Shown piece by piece: positions 30,293 through 39,970 of a DNA stretch of 40,894 bases (its first letter is position 1; the number at the start of each line of letters is the position of its first letter). The DNA is from Pinguiococcus pyrenoidosus (Eukaryota > Sar > Pinguiophyceae > Pinguiochrysidales > Pinguiochrysidaceae): assembly GCA_019677205.1 (NCBI GenBank), contig JAAMXY010000717.1, positions 1 through 40,894 of the forward strand, in the 5' to 3' direction. The position numbers and the translations under genes are program-made. The notes under the pieces were generated by a model. The model had not been told where the DNA came from and searched no databases. It was given only the letters and a program-made list of their open reading frames with translations.

Positions 30293-33200
30293 TTAGTAGT
30301 ACACGCCATACGCTCTTGTCTTCAGCCGGTGCATGAGGCCATCCTTCTGATCCAGGCAGCTTTCCTCCTCCGCCTTGCAGTCGATGCATTTGTCGACATC
30401 GCCGATGCTCATGTACAGGTGCCGCGCAAGATTGAAGTAGTTTGCCGCCTTTCTGAAGCGCTTGCTGCTCTTGTGCACGGTGCCCAGATTGAACAGCGTC
30501 TCGCCGACGAGCACGTCGGCGCCAAACTCCTGGCGACGGATGAAGAGGGCCTCTTCCAGCCTCTCGACCGCCTCCTTCTCCTTCCCCACCAGAAAGTACA
30601 TGAGGCCCAGCTCGTTCAGGCCGTCGCCGACCTCCTTGACGGCCTCCTGCGCTTGCGGCGCGTGGCGCGCAATGCGCTGCAGCTCCCGGACGGCTTCCTC
30701 CGCTTCTCGGACAAGCTTCAGTCCGTTGCCACCGTTCGCGAGGTCGTCCTGGATCTTCTGGAAGAAGCCCTGGGCGTCCGCCACGTGGGGGACCGTAATC
30801 CGGCTCACCGTCGACTCGGCGGACACGACGGAGAACGCGCGCGACATCACGGACGGCGACACGGATTCCAGGTCGTCACGGGACATGCGCGACTGGATGA
30901 AGGACCCGTCGTCGCGCGACATTCGGGACGCCACGTCTGACATGTCTTCGCCGTCGGCGAAGATTTCGCTCGCGACCGACCCGCCCTTCACGATGGTCTT
31001 CTTCCGACGGAACAAGCCAGGCCTTTGGATCACCGTGGACACGCGGGAGTGATCGAAGTAGTCGTCCCCACTGGTGGTTCGGGTACGATAGCCCGGCTGC
31101 ATCTCGAAATAGGGCCGCTTCCGCCGAGCCGACGCGTCGAGGGGCTGGAACGTGTTGGTGGGGGCCGCGGGGAGCGCAAACGACGAGATCGACGAGCTGC
31201 GCCGTCTGCGGTGGCCTTTGCTCGGCGAGTCGTCCTCCGAGCCATCCGCCTCGGAAGGGTCCTCCTCCTTAATCTTCTCATCTCGAAGGCTCTTGGCAGA
31301 GCCGCGACGGAAAAACGTGCTTGACCGCTTCTCCTCGGCGGTTTTTTCGCCAACGTGCCTGTCCGAGAACCTCTTGAGGAGCCTGCTGAGGCGATTTCCC
31401 TTCTCCGTGTCCTCCTCCTTCAAGAAGGAAGCATACTTGAACGGATCTCGTCGGGAGAGGACCGGAGGCGGGATCGCCGCGGTCGCCGACGTGGACCCGA
31501 GCTCTCCCCACATCTCATCTTCGTCGGACTCGGATTCGGACGAAATGTCTTCGTACTTGTTGCCGGTGAAGGTCGACAATTCCTCCCACCTCGTATCCTC
31601 GCCTTCGTTCCTGGACCCGTCGAGCTCCTCCCAAGCCCCTTCCGTCTCGCCTTCTTCCAGAACCTTGGCGATGAACGAGGACCGCAGCAAGGTCGCGCTC
31701 TTGCGCTTCTCGTGTCCTTGAGAATCTTGGGGCGCCAACGACTCGGCCGTGCGGAGAAGATCGCCGAAGTGGAGCGTCGTCTCCTTCTCTGCGCTCGAAG
31801 TCCACTCCGTCCGGCTCTCACTGGACGTCGGGTGACCTGCAAGGGGGGAAGGGGGCGGGGAAGAGGGAGGGCAAGCATCGGCGTCAACAGTTGCGTACGG
31901 TGCGGGCCCCCAACTCTTCTACGCGTCTCGCCCGTACCTTTGCTTGTTCCATCGTCATCTTCGCTGCTGGCTTGGATCGAACCGAAGAGCTTGCTCGCTG
32001 GACTCTGCGGCCTGCCCTCCTCGGCGCCCTGGAGACCGTGCACGGGAGAGGTTGCGGCCTCCCCCGTGACATCAATTTCCATGTCCACAACATCGAGGTC
32101 CAGTTCGTCCGGGCGGAACGCGTTTCGTCGCCCGGGCATGCCGACTTTGGCTTCGCTTTCCCTGCCAACGGCGTTCTCGGCCTCGCCACCCTTGCCTGAG
32201 TCGTCCTCCAAGTCGCCAGGGCCTGCGTCCTTGTCTTGCGCTTCCTCCACAGCTGCACCACGCTCTTCCCCATGCAACACGTCGCTTTGCTCCTCTTCGC
32301 CTGCTTCATCGTCTGAAACGCCTGGGCTCGGTCCGTTCTCGAAGGCGCTCAGCACAACCGTCTGCGACGCGAAGTCTTCATCTTCGGCTGCATCAGCGGT
32401 TACCCTTTCAGCGGCCTTTTCGATCTCGCTTTGCAAACCAACTTCAGCAACGGATGCAGCTGGGAGCTCTTCTTCTCCTTCTCCTTCTCCTTCTCCTTCT
32501 CCTTCTCCTTCTTCTTCCCCTTCTTCTTCTCCTTCTTCTTCTCCTTCTCCTTCTTCTTCTCCTTCTCCTTCTCCTTCTTCTTCTCCTTCCAACGGCACGG
32601 CATTGCCCGGAGGAGCCTGGTGGTCGTCATCTCCGCCAGCATCGTCTTGCCCGGGCACGGTCGCCACGGTTTCCCTTGCATCGCCAGTCTCATCGCCAGT
32701 CTCTTCGCCTTCAACGCCGTCCTCTTTGCCTTCACCGCCGTTATCCTCGGCTTCACCTTCAGCTTCGGCAGAAAACGCAGACGTCGCCGCCTGGGTCGCT
32801 TGCTTCCATGCGCCCATCATCATCCAAGAGACGCCAGTGAGGAGATCGGCGGCGCCGAAGCCGCTTTCACCTTCGCCCTCCGCTCCCTGCGTCTCGCTTG
32901 TAGCCGCAGTGTCACCCGCAGCCTCGTCGTCTGCGGCACCAGCATCAGGCTCCTCAGTGGGGCTGGCCACGTCGGGAACCGCTTCGGAAGCCTCGTCCCC
33001 ACCGCGAAGAGCTTCCGCGCCCAAGTCGACAAGAGGGGCATCTTCTTCCGCAAGCACTGCCGGCGCTGCGCCCTCATCTTCATCTCCGTCGCCTTGCACA
33101 CCATCGAGAGGAAGGGTGGTTGGCGCTCCTTCGATTTCTGGAGAAGCATGCTGATCTTCTGGGACACCAACCGCGCCCTCCTCAGGGGCTTCGAGCACTT

Positions 33201-34401
33201 TACTCTCGTCCGAGACTTGCTCCGGAGTCTGGACGACCTGCGTATCCGGACTGGTGGCACCCACATCTTCGAGCGTAAGACCGGTGACATCTGGGAGGGG
33301 ATCCGTGTCCTCTTGCCCTGCCTTCCGTGCATCTTCACCTTCCTCCTCCTCGTCGCCATCGTGGTCGTCTTCCTCGTCGTCGTTTGCATTTCCGCTTACA
33401 ACTTCAGCTCTACCTGAGTCCTCATCTGGCTCTCCGAGCAAGACACCGGGCGGCTCCTCGTGGAAGCTTAGGCGCACGCGGGACGGCAGACTCTCCCTGT
33501 CGTCGGTGGTTTCGGACCAATTGTCCACGTCCGCGCCAAACTGCTCCGTCAAGGACACGCGCCGGTCCGTGCCGTCAAACACAGAGACGGAAGCCTCGTC
33601 CGCTTCTGTGTCGCTCAGGTCGCTCTCCTGGACGCGATTCAGCACAGGCGAAGGGCTGCGCGGAGTCGCGATGTCGCCCAAGTCCAGCAAGTCCAGGTCG
33701 CCCGTTGCGGAGGCTGGCGCCTCCATCACCTCTTCCACCGCGGGGGTTCCAAGGGCATCCTCAAATTCGTGCTCATCATGCTCATCGTGCTCGTCATGCC
33801 CATCGTGCCCATCATGCCCATCATGCTCCTCGCGCGCATCGTGCGCATCGTGCGCATCGTCGTCCTTGTGATCCTCTGGAAAGGCCGGCGCAGCGTCGCC
33901 AAACGGGTCAAAGCCGTCGAGGTTGAGATCCTCCGGCGGCTCCTCCTGAAAACTCGACACCGACAAGCGCGGATCGAAGTCAGAGATGCGGTCGCTGATC
34001 CGCTTGCCTTCCTCCCCGGTTTCTTCAGCCTCTTCTTCATCCTCCGGCGGCTCCTCTTGAAAACTGGTCTTGTGCGGCAGAATCGTTCTGCTTTGCCTCG
34101 GGCTCCGGCGGGGGCTCTCGTCCTCCTCCTCTCCCTCTTCCTCGCGGAAGTCGGTCTGGAAGTCAGCCAAGTCATCGAGCGGCGCGGCGAAGGACACGTC
34201 CGGCTCGGTCTCGTCGTCGCCGGCGTGGAAGTCGTACGGGTTCGGCCCGGAGTCGTCCATCGTGTCAGGTGCGGACCAGTTGGTGTCCAGCAGCGCTTCC
34301 GGTGTCGCATTCGGGGTTGGATGGGCTTCCGTTCCACTCGGCTCAGAGTCTGGAGCTACGGCGCTGGCGTCCAAGAAGTCTTCATCCGCCTCGACGTCCA
34401 T
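30293..34401 (-). CDS. acidic repeat-rich protein with C-terminal TPR-like region
   Basis: Exons 31938-34401 and 30293-31836 encode 1335 aa; the 101-bp intron (31837-31937, donor GTACGG, acceptor TTGCAG with a C/T-rich tract) joins two long frames that otherwise look like separate genes. Exon 1 is almost wholly Asp/Glu-rich and likely disordered. It has three copies of a SF(Q/H)EEPP motif, a His-Asp repeat (HDGHDGHDEHDEHDEH, DNA 33766-33866) and a Glu/Gly run of about 40 residues (DNA 32464-32590). Exon 2 has basic-Ser motifs, then helical repeats: GLNELGLMYFLVGKEKEAVE and ETLFNLGTVHKSSKRFRKAA fit the tetratricopeptide pattern. TPRs bind protein partners, so a scaffold is likely. The His/Asp and poly-Glu tracts could bind divalent metal or calcium, which is inference. 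No catalytic domain is visible. Confidence 0.65.
32464..32590 (-). repeat. GAAGGAGAA-type repeat encoding Glu/Gly tract
   Basis: The plus strand is CTTCTTCTCCTTCTCC-like for about 125 bp; the minus strand encodes alternating Glu and Gly in the acidic protein. Length variation between strains would be expected at such a tract. Confidence 0.9.
33766..33866 (-). repeat. His-Asp coding 9-bp repeat
   Basis: Degenerate CATGATGGG/CATGACGAG units on the minus strand encode a run of HDx tripeptides (HDA, HDG, HDE). Confidence 0.85.
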
Positions 34402-35093
34402 CTGGCTGCGTTTGCGTCACAACGCCGAATCCAACGTCGAATCCAAAGGCTTCCGACCTGGATTTGCGGTCAAATGGCGGCGATTTCGCTGGACTTTTCT
34501 CCGCAGACCTCCACGTATTCGTGAGGGAGTGGCGGGGCTCAGCAGCGGAAGCGTGGAAACTTGGGTGTGGAGCGCCTGTGGCGTCGAGAAGAGAGAAAGT
34601 GGCACGTTCTGAGTTTCGCTCAGCGTCAACTCTCGGTTGGCGGGAAGGTGATTGGCGGAGGTTGGCGCCTTGTCCCGCCGTTGTTCAGGTGGGAGGATAT
34701 GGAATATGGACACGAAGAGGGAAAAGTAAAAAGGGAAAAGTGAAAAGTGAAAGTTTCCCAGAGGCCGTCAGCTGATACTCTCATCTGTCGTATTCTTCTT
34801 TCCATTCTTCCGTTTTCCCGCTTTCCCGCTTTCCCGGTTTTCCCGATTTCCGGACCACGTATCCCCCGGACTTGCGCCAACTTCCACTGGAAGCCTGCCG
34901 TTACATTCAAAGAGCCTACCATGGCAACCTTAGTAACTCTGAGTGCAGATTCCCCCGTTCGGACACTCGTCAGCGTTCTGGTGTCGGAATTGAAGTTCAG
35001 GCGGCAGAACGACGCGCGGCTCGAAGTTTGCAGGCTGTCACGCGGGTCCTTGCCCAAGTCCATCCACGCGCAGTCCGCGTTGGCAGCAGCAAG
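34402..35093. promoter_or_regulatory. divergent promoter with tandem E2F-like sites
   Basis: It lies between the acidic-protein gene (-) and the orphan gene (+). TTTCCCGC occurs at 34814-34821 and 34822-34829, followed by TTTCCCGG (34830-34837) and TTTCCCGA (34839-34846), making four near-adjacent E2F-consensus-like words. An AGTGAAA/GGGAAAAGT-type A-rich run (34720-34750) precedes them. The orphan's frame is open from an ATG at 34872, so part of this stretch could be coding if that start is used. Confidence 0.45.
34814..34846. promoter_or_regulatory. tandem TTTCCCG array (E2F-like)
   Basis: Two exact matches to TTTSSCGC and two one-base variants, spaced 8, 8 and 9 bp. Single matches also lie upstream of the giant lipid-transfer gene (18001-18008) and the pectin-acetylesterase-family gene (40023-40030). 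Confidence 0.45.
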
Positions 35094-37478
35094 ATGGCGA
35101 GCAGGAGGATGCTGGCGGACTACCCTGGCGAGTGCCGCCTGTGCGTCGCCAGCCCGCTGGTCAAGTCCCTCAGCCCTGGAATTGTGGACACGGACACCGT
35201 GCTGGACCTGTGCCAGGAGCGGGCGCCCAAGCTCAAGGAGCTGCAGGACCTGCGGGGCCGCTGGGCCAACGAGTGCCTGCGCACGATGTTCGCTGATCAG
35301 CACAACGCCTCCAAGGGCCGTGTGAGCACGTTCTGCAAGGGCTACGGCCTCAACACGCTCGTGGCCTACCGGGCGCAGTGGGAGTGGGAGGAGGCCTCTC
35401 GCGAGGAGGTGCAGAACCATCTGGATGGCCACAGCGTCAACGAAGCCGGGTCCGACTTCCTGGCAGTGCGTGCCCTGGGGTTCCGCAACGCGGACAAGGC
35501 CGTCGTCAGCTGCCTGGTCAAGGCGGTCATGCCGTGGCTGTGGCCCAAGTCGACCGCCCTCGGATATCTGCAGCGATGCCACGTGACGGCGAGGGCGGTG
35601 GACCTTGCAGCAGTTGCGCTGACGGAGATTCACGAGGACCTTGTGGAGCTTGCGCCGCAGACCAACCTCGTCTGCCAGATGCTGTCCTTCGTGAGCGACT
35701 ACAACCGCTGGTGCACGCAGGATGTGATGAAGCTCCTGGTCCTGTCCGTCATGCGCGACTCGGGAGTGCAGGTCGACTGGCACAAGACCAAGCCGTCCAT
35801 GGGCCAGGCGGAAGCTCTCGTGCAGCCGCCCTTCTTTCCGAAGGTGGACCGCGTCGTGCCCATCGACGCCATCGCCGACCGCGCTCGGCGGCGGTACCGG
35901 GCTCTCTTCGGCAACATCTGGAACACCTTCGCTGACCCGGCGGCAACCAGCGTCAAGGAGCGCATGCAGCAGGTGCTCTTCCATCGCGACGTGGTGCATT
36001 CGTACGAGGAAGACACCCGGCACGCCCGGGAGGTGTTCAAGAAGGGCGCGGAGGATTCCATCCCGCGGTCGGTGGACTTCCAGTCCCTCGACGCCTACGA
36101 CATCAAGCCTGCCCCGGAGGAGGATCCGATGGGAAGCCGGGTGTTCCTCTGCAGCTCGTCGGTATCGCGCGACTTCGAGGCGCTCGTGCCGGACGGGGAG
36201 TACATGATCGGCAAGTACTGCGAGCAAGACGTGTACGTGTATGACAGCAGAGAGCTCAGCAGGGCCGCGAAGGAGTCTCACGCCGTGGCGAAGACCATCT
36301 ACATAGAGGAGGACGCGATCCTGCTAGCTCTGAGCTCCGGACGAGCCGACAACATCCTCTCGTGGAAGGTCAAGGATCTCATCGAGGGGCTGTACAGAGT
36401 CGCCGGCGCGAAGCTCATCGCCCACATCACCAGACGCGTCATAAGCGCCATCCGCGGGCGCCCCGTGAAGGTGGTAAAGGCCATCCTCCAGACGTTCATG
36501 AAGCCGGACATGTTTGTGGGGCGGCTCTCCGTGCCGGGGATCGTCCTCTGGCTGTCTCGGCTCTGCAAGGGATGCAACGTGAATCAAGCGGAGTTCGAGC
36601 TGGAGTGCTTCGAGGTCAAGTGCTCCGTGTATTTCACCGTGCAGCGCCCGGAGCTGATGATCTTCAACGTGTGCTGCTCGGCGGCCGCCGGTTTGATGGA
36701 TGCTTTCGAGGACAACGGGAATCTCCGAGAGGCCGGCGTCCGAAACTTCAATTCGCTGGTTCAGATGATGGGGCCGGTCGAGTTCCGGAACTCTGCAATT
36801 GACAACCCCAGCGGCGTAGGCAACTTCTACTACGCGCGGCGCATGGCTCACATCGTCGCGCAACAGGGCGCCAAGGTCCTTGTCGGCACGCGGCTCATTC
36901 TCTCGGGAGTCGAGCTGCGCACGATGATCGAGAACGTGGTCAGTGGGATCGTCTCCTCGAGCAGTCCACGGGTGCTTGGTGGCGATGACGTCAAGGGAGG
37001 CGCCCTGGCCGCGCGCCGCTCCAAGTGCGTGCTTACCGATCGCGTGGAGTTCACCTCGGAGACGATGAAACCGAGGGATCGGCGGAGCTTCGGCGAGGCG
37101 GCGCCGTCCGCACTGAAGACTGGTGGCTGTGTGACGGGTTCGGTGGTTCTCCACTCGGTGAAAAGCGCCAGGGTGGCGTGTCCGAGCTATAACGGATCGG
37201 ATCCGTTCATTGCGCTCGGTCACGGACGTCCAGAGGATATCGCCGCCGATGTCTCGACGCTCGTTGGGTATCGGCGAGTGCCAACCGGAAAGCCCGGGGA
37301 GTTCTTCCTCGGCGGCAGGAAACTGTACTGTGCGGCGTCAGACCGTGTGAATATGTGGCATCTGAGCTCCACCGCGACGTTGGCGGACGACGGGGTTGCC
37401 CACTCCAGGAATCGCCGGAACTATCTCGGACTGAAAGACGCCGTCACTGAGGAAGGGACGCCATCGGTTGACTTGTGA
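35094..37478 (+). CDS. intronless orphan protein, family not recognised
   Basis: One uninterrupted frame of 794 aa from the Met at 35094 (context AAGATGG), or 868 aa from the Met at 34872. I prefer 35094 because the extra 74 residues are Arg-rich and of mixed composition. I recognise no domain, signal peptide or membrane helix. Unlike its disordered neighbours it looks globular throughout: evenly mixed hydrophobic, charged and aromatic residues, no low-complexity tract, and scattered Cys (GECRLCV, CKGCNV, NVCCSAAAGL). The middle and C-terminal parts contain segments such as FNSLVQMMGPVEF and NPSGVGNFYYARRMA that suggest one large folded unit. The length, absence of introns and lack of catalytic motifs would suit a structural protein, including an old copy of a viral capsid gene, but this is a guess. 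Base composition is like its neighbours. Upstream E2F-like sites hint at cell-cycle-linked expression. Confidence 0.6.
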   Translation: MASRRMLADYPGECRLCVASPLVKSLSPGIVDTDTVLDLCQERAPKLKELQDLRGRWANECLRTMFADQHNASKGRVSTFCKGYGLNTLVAYRAQWEWEEASREEVQNHLDGHSVNEAGSDFLAVRALGFRNADKAVVSCLVKAVMPWLWPKSTALGYLQRCHVTARAVDLAAVALTEIHEDLVELAPQTNLVCQMLSFVSDYNRWCTQDVMKLLVLSVMRDSGVQVDWHKTKPSMGQAEALVQPPFFPKVDRVVPIDAIADRARRRYRALFGNIWNTFADPAATSVKERMQQVLFHRDVVHSYEEDTRHAREVFKKGAEDSIPRSVDFQSLDAYDIKPAPEEDPMGSRVFLCSSSVSRDFEALVPDGEYMIGKYCEQDVYVYDSRELSRAAKESHAVAKTIYIEEDAILLALSSGRADNILSWKVKDLIEGLYRVAGAKLIAHITRRVISAIRGRPVKVVKAILQTFMKPDMFVGRLSVPGIVLWLSRLCKGCNVNQAEFELECFEVKCSVYFTVQRPELMIFNVCCSAAAGLMDAFEDNGNLREAGVRNFNSLVQMMGPVEFRNSAIDNPSGVGNFYYARRMAHIVAQQGAKVLVGTRLILSGVELRTMIENVVSGIVSSSSPRVLGGDDVKGGALAARRSKCVLTDRVEFTSETMKPRDRRSFGEAAPSALKTGGCVTGSVVLHSVKSARVACPSYNGSDPFIALGHGRPEDIAADVSTLVGYRRVPTGKPGEFFLGGRKLYCAASDRVNMWHLSSTATLADDGVAHSRNRRNYLGLKDAVTEEGTPSVDL

Positions 37479-37947
37479 GAGGTGGCGCAGTACTACTAGC
37501 ATACCTGGCGCCGCGGCGCTTGGACACGTTTTGTAAGGAGTTTCGGCGTACAAGCTCTTATAACGATATCGACGCTTGCATAGATGCGTGAAGGAAACAC
37601 TTAAACTAAAAATTCATTTTGGAAAGCAGTCAAGTCTGAAGCGATCTCCTGCTGCCCAGCCTCGGACAATACTTGCTATGAGAAACCTCGGAGAAGAAGA
37701 AGTGCATCAATACGCGATGTGCTATGTGCGATGTGGTGGCAAAGACCAGAGCTCAACGCCGACGCCTCCCGGCCTCCAGGCAGGTCTAGCGCTAAGCTGG
37801 CGCAAGCCTGCATCAGGCCTGGCAGCTTTCGCCTTAAACCGTGTCCCCGTCCGCCTCGGTGCTGCCTTCGCGGAGCCTCGCAGGCACAAGAAAGCACCAG
37901 CAGCACCACCGCCGCCCCTACCACCACTACGTCTGAAACGCGACCAC
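37479..37947. other. convergent intergenic region
   Basis: It lies between the orphan gene and the pectin-acetylesterase-family gene. No gene or structured repeat is seen; 37540-37630 is AT-richer and would suit the 3' end of the orphan transcript. Confidence 0.5.
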
Positions 37948-39970
37948 TTATGGGAACTTCGCGCACTGGTCTTCCAGGTAGATGTCGCAGTAGCGGATGT
38001 TGGTGTTGTTGTCATCCTGAGAGTCTCGCAGCTCGCCTGCCGAGGAGTTGCGCGAAGCCTCAGCAATGGCGCTTGCCTCCAGACCCGCTAGCGCTTGTGG
38101 CTTACCGGAGCATTGCTGGCACGCGATTCCGTCTTCGTCAAGGGTCCTGATCCACTGCTCGAGCATCTGGGTGTCGAGATCGCGAGGCGTGGCCGTGCCG
38201 AAGACGCTGGTCCGCTCGAAGTAAGGCGTGGCGAGGAACTTGTGCCGGTATCCCTGCGAAAGTAGAAGAGACACGTTGAGCCATCGGTCCCTCCCGCGTG
38301 CAGGAAGGCGCCAAGTCACGAAACCTGAACCCAGAACGCCACATCATTGAAGTCGCGGAGCTTCTTGAGCCGGGCGTTGGCCTTGTCATACCACTCCTCG
38401 ACGGTGATGGTCTTCTCCTCGGAGCCGCCGTACGAAAGATGGAGCATGTTGTACAAGCTCATCTGCGTCACCGCGCCCTTCGCATTGGAGAAGAGCATCG
38501 GCACTGGAGGAAAACTTTGGATCAGAGCTGCGGGGTCCCACGTCCGCCCCACGTCCGCCCCACGTCCGCAGGAGAGCGATCCCGAACGAGAGAAGCACTT
38601 ACCAGACTTGCCCAGGGCTTTCAGAGTGTCCTGCACAATGCTCTTGGGAAGGGCGAAGCAAACGTGGATGCGGTTAAGGACTGCCTGGTCAGACCACAGG
38701 GTTGCGAGCGGGGCGTGGCCTGCGTACCCGGTACTGGAGGTCTCCGGTTCTGCACTTCTCTTTGCTCGAGTCGGTGAGGAGCAGATCGCATCCGCCGAGG
38801 TCGCGCAACGCCTCTGAGAAGCTCTTGGGGAAGATTCCAATCTGGGAATCGGAGAGCACACGGACCCTCCTGGCCGGGATGGCCTGCACGAGGGCCGGCG
38901 AGAGGATGTGGGCCGCGACGGAGCCGCCTGCTTCTCCCGCGATCACCAACTCGCTGAGCTCGGGCGCGAGCGACTGGGAAGACTGGTTCTGCTGCTGCGT
39001 GACTATCCAAGAGACCACGGACGCGAGGTTCTTCTGGCCGTACTGCACGACCGACGACTTCCTCACTGTGTAGTCGCGCTCCACATCTCCCAAGTGGAAG
39101 TCGCCGCTGTCAGTGTTCCAAGCAAAGCAAAAGCAAAAGCAAAGGCAAAAGCAAAAGCAAAAGCAAAAGCAAAGGCAGGAAGAGTCAGCATCACAGCGTC
39201 TTCTGGAGGGAGCTTGGGGGTGGGCGGGAAGGAAGAAGAGGCTCCGGCCTTGGATGCTCCAACTTGATCCTACCTGCAGTGCGACGCGACGACCACCGTG
39301 TAGTTCGCGTAGGGATTCGCTGGGTCGTTCACGTCCAGGATTCCCTTCTGGGGGATTTCGTAGCGGATGTACGAGTTGCACAGGAGCGACTGCGTGGAGT
39401 TCTGGTCGTAGCAGAAGCCGCCGCCTCCTTGCAGGAAGAGAATCACCTTATCCTTGTAGCCGCCGGGCACGACCTGGAACTCGTACTTGGAGCGATACTG
39501 GATCTTCCCGTTCTCGCCAAGGTCAAAGATACAGCGCGTTGGCCCGCCACTGCGAAGCACAGAAGAAGGATCAGAGGAAAAAGGGAAATGAGCTGTGCCC
39601 CTTTCTGCCTCGTTGCTCTCTTATGTAACGGGCTTGATCGACTAGGTGTGTTACCTCTCCACCACCGTGGTGTCCAGAAGAGACATGCCCCCGATGGGGC
39701 ACTTGGTCGGGTCGCCCTCCATGTCGCACTTGTCGAAGAGCGGGTTGAGGCGCCTTTCGGTGACCTCATCCGGCTCCATGAGGCCCTCGCCCTGGCGGAA
39801 GATCTCGGCATACCTAGCGCAACAGGATGTGAGTCGTTGGTGGCGCTGCTGTCGCGTCACAAGCAGGAGACCACAAAGATGCCGCACCCTTTGTACGCCT
39901 CTTCCTCTTTCTTCCCCAGGAAGTCCGCGCGCGCCGCGACGAGCGCGGCGAAGAGCACCAGAAGCATCAT
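37948..39970 (-). CDS. pectin acetylesterase/Notum-family protein, probably inactive
   Basis: Seven exons, 39888-39970, 39655-39813, 39274-39549, 38728-39106, 38603-38684, 38325-38503 and 37948-38253, encode 487 aa; introns are 43 to 167 bp, all GT-AG. Signal peptide MMLLVLFAALVAARA. The family (PAE in plants, Notum in animals) contains secreted alpha/beta hydrolases that remove acetyl or acyl esters. Its hallmarks are present: FLQGGGGFCYDQ (oxyanion loop), GILDVNDPANPYANYTVV, and ASHCSGDFHLGD, formed across intron 3. The nucleophile elbow, usually GxSAGG, reads IAGEAGGSVAA (about residues 228-238): the Ser is missing. The region that should carry the Asp reads LFSNAKGAVTQMSLYN and has no Asp. 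The C-terminal His is kept (GYRHKF). It therefore looks like a pseudoenzyme, or one with relocated catalysis. Intron 3 holds a (GCTTTT)n array. Confidence 0.75.
39119..39177. repeat. (GCAAAA)n hexamer array inside PAE-family intron 3
   Basis: About ten GCAAAA/GCAAAG units, reading TTTTGC on the gene's strand, close to the acceptor at 39107. Same unit, strand sense and intronic setting as the array at 20502-20556. Confidence 0.9.

Noticed and set aside
31420-31937. C-terminal continuation of the acidic frame past 31938
   Set aside because: It becomes Arg/Pro-rich and overlaps the TPR-like exon in another frame; splicing at 31937 explains it better.
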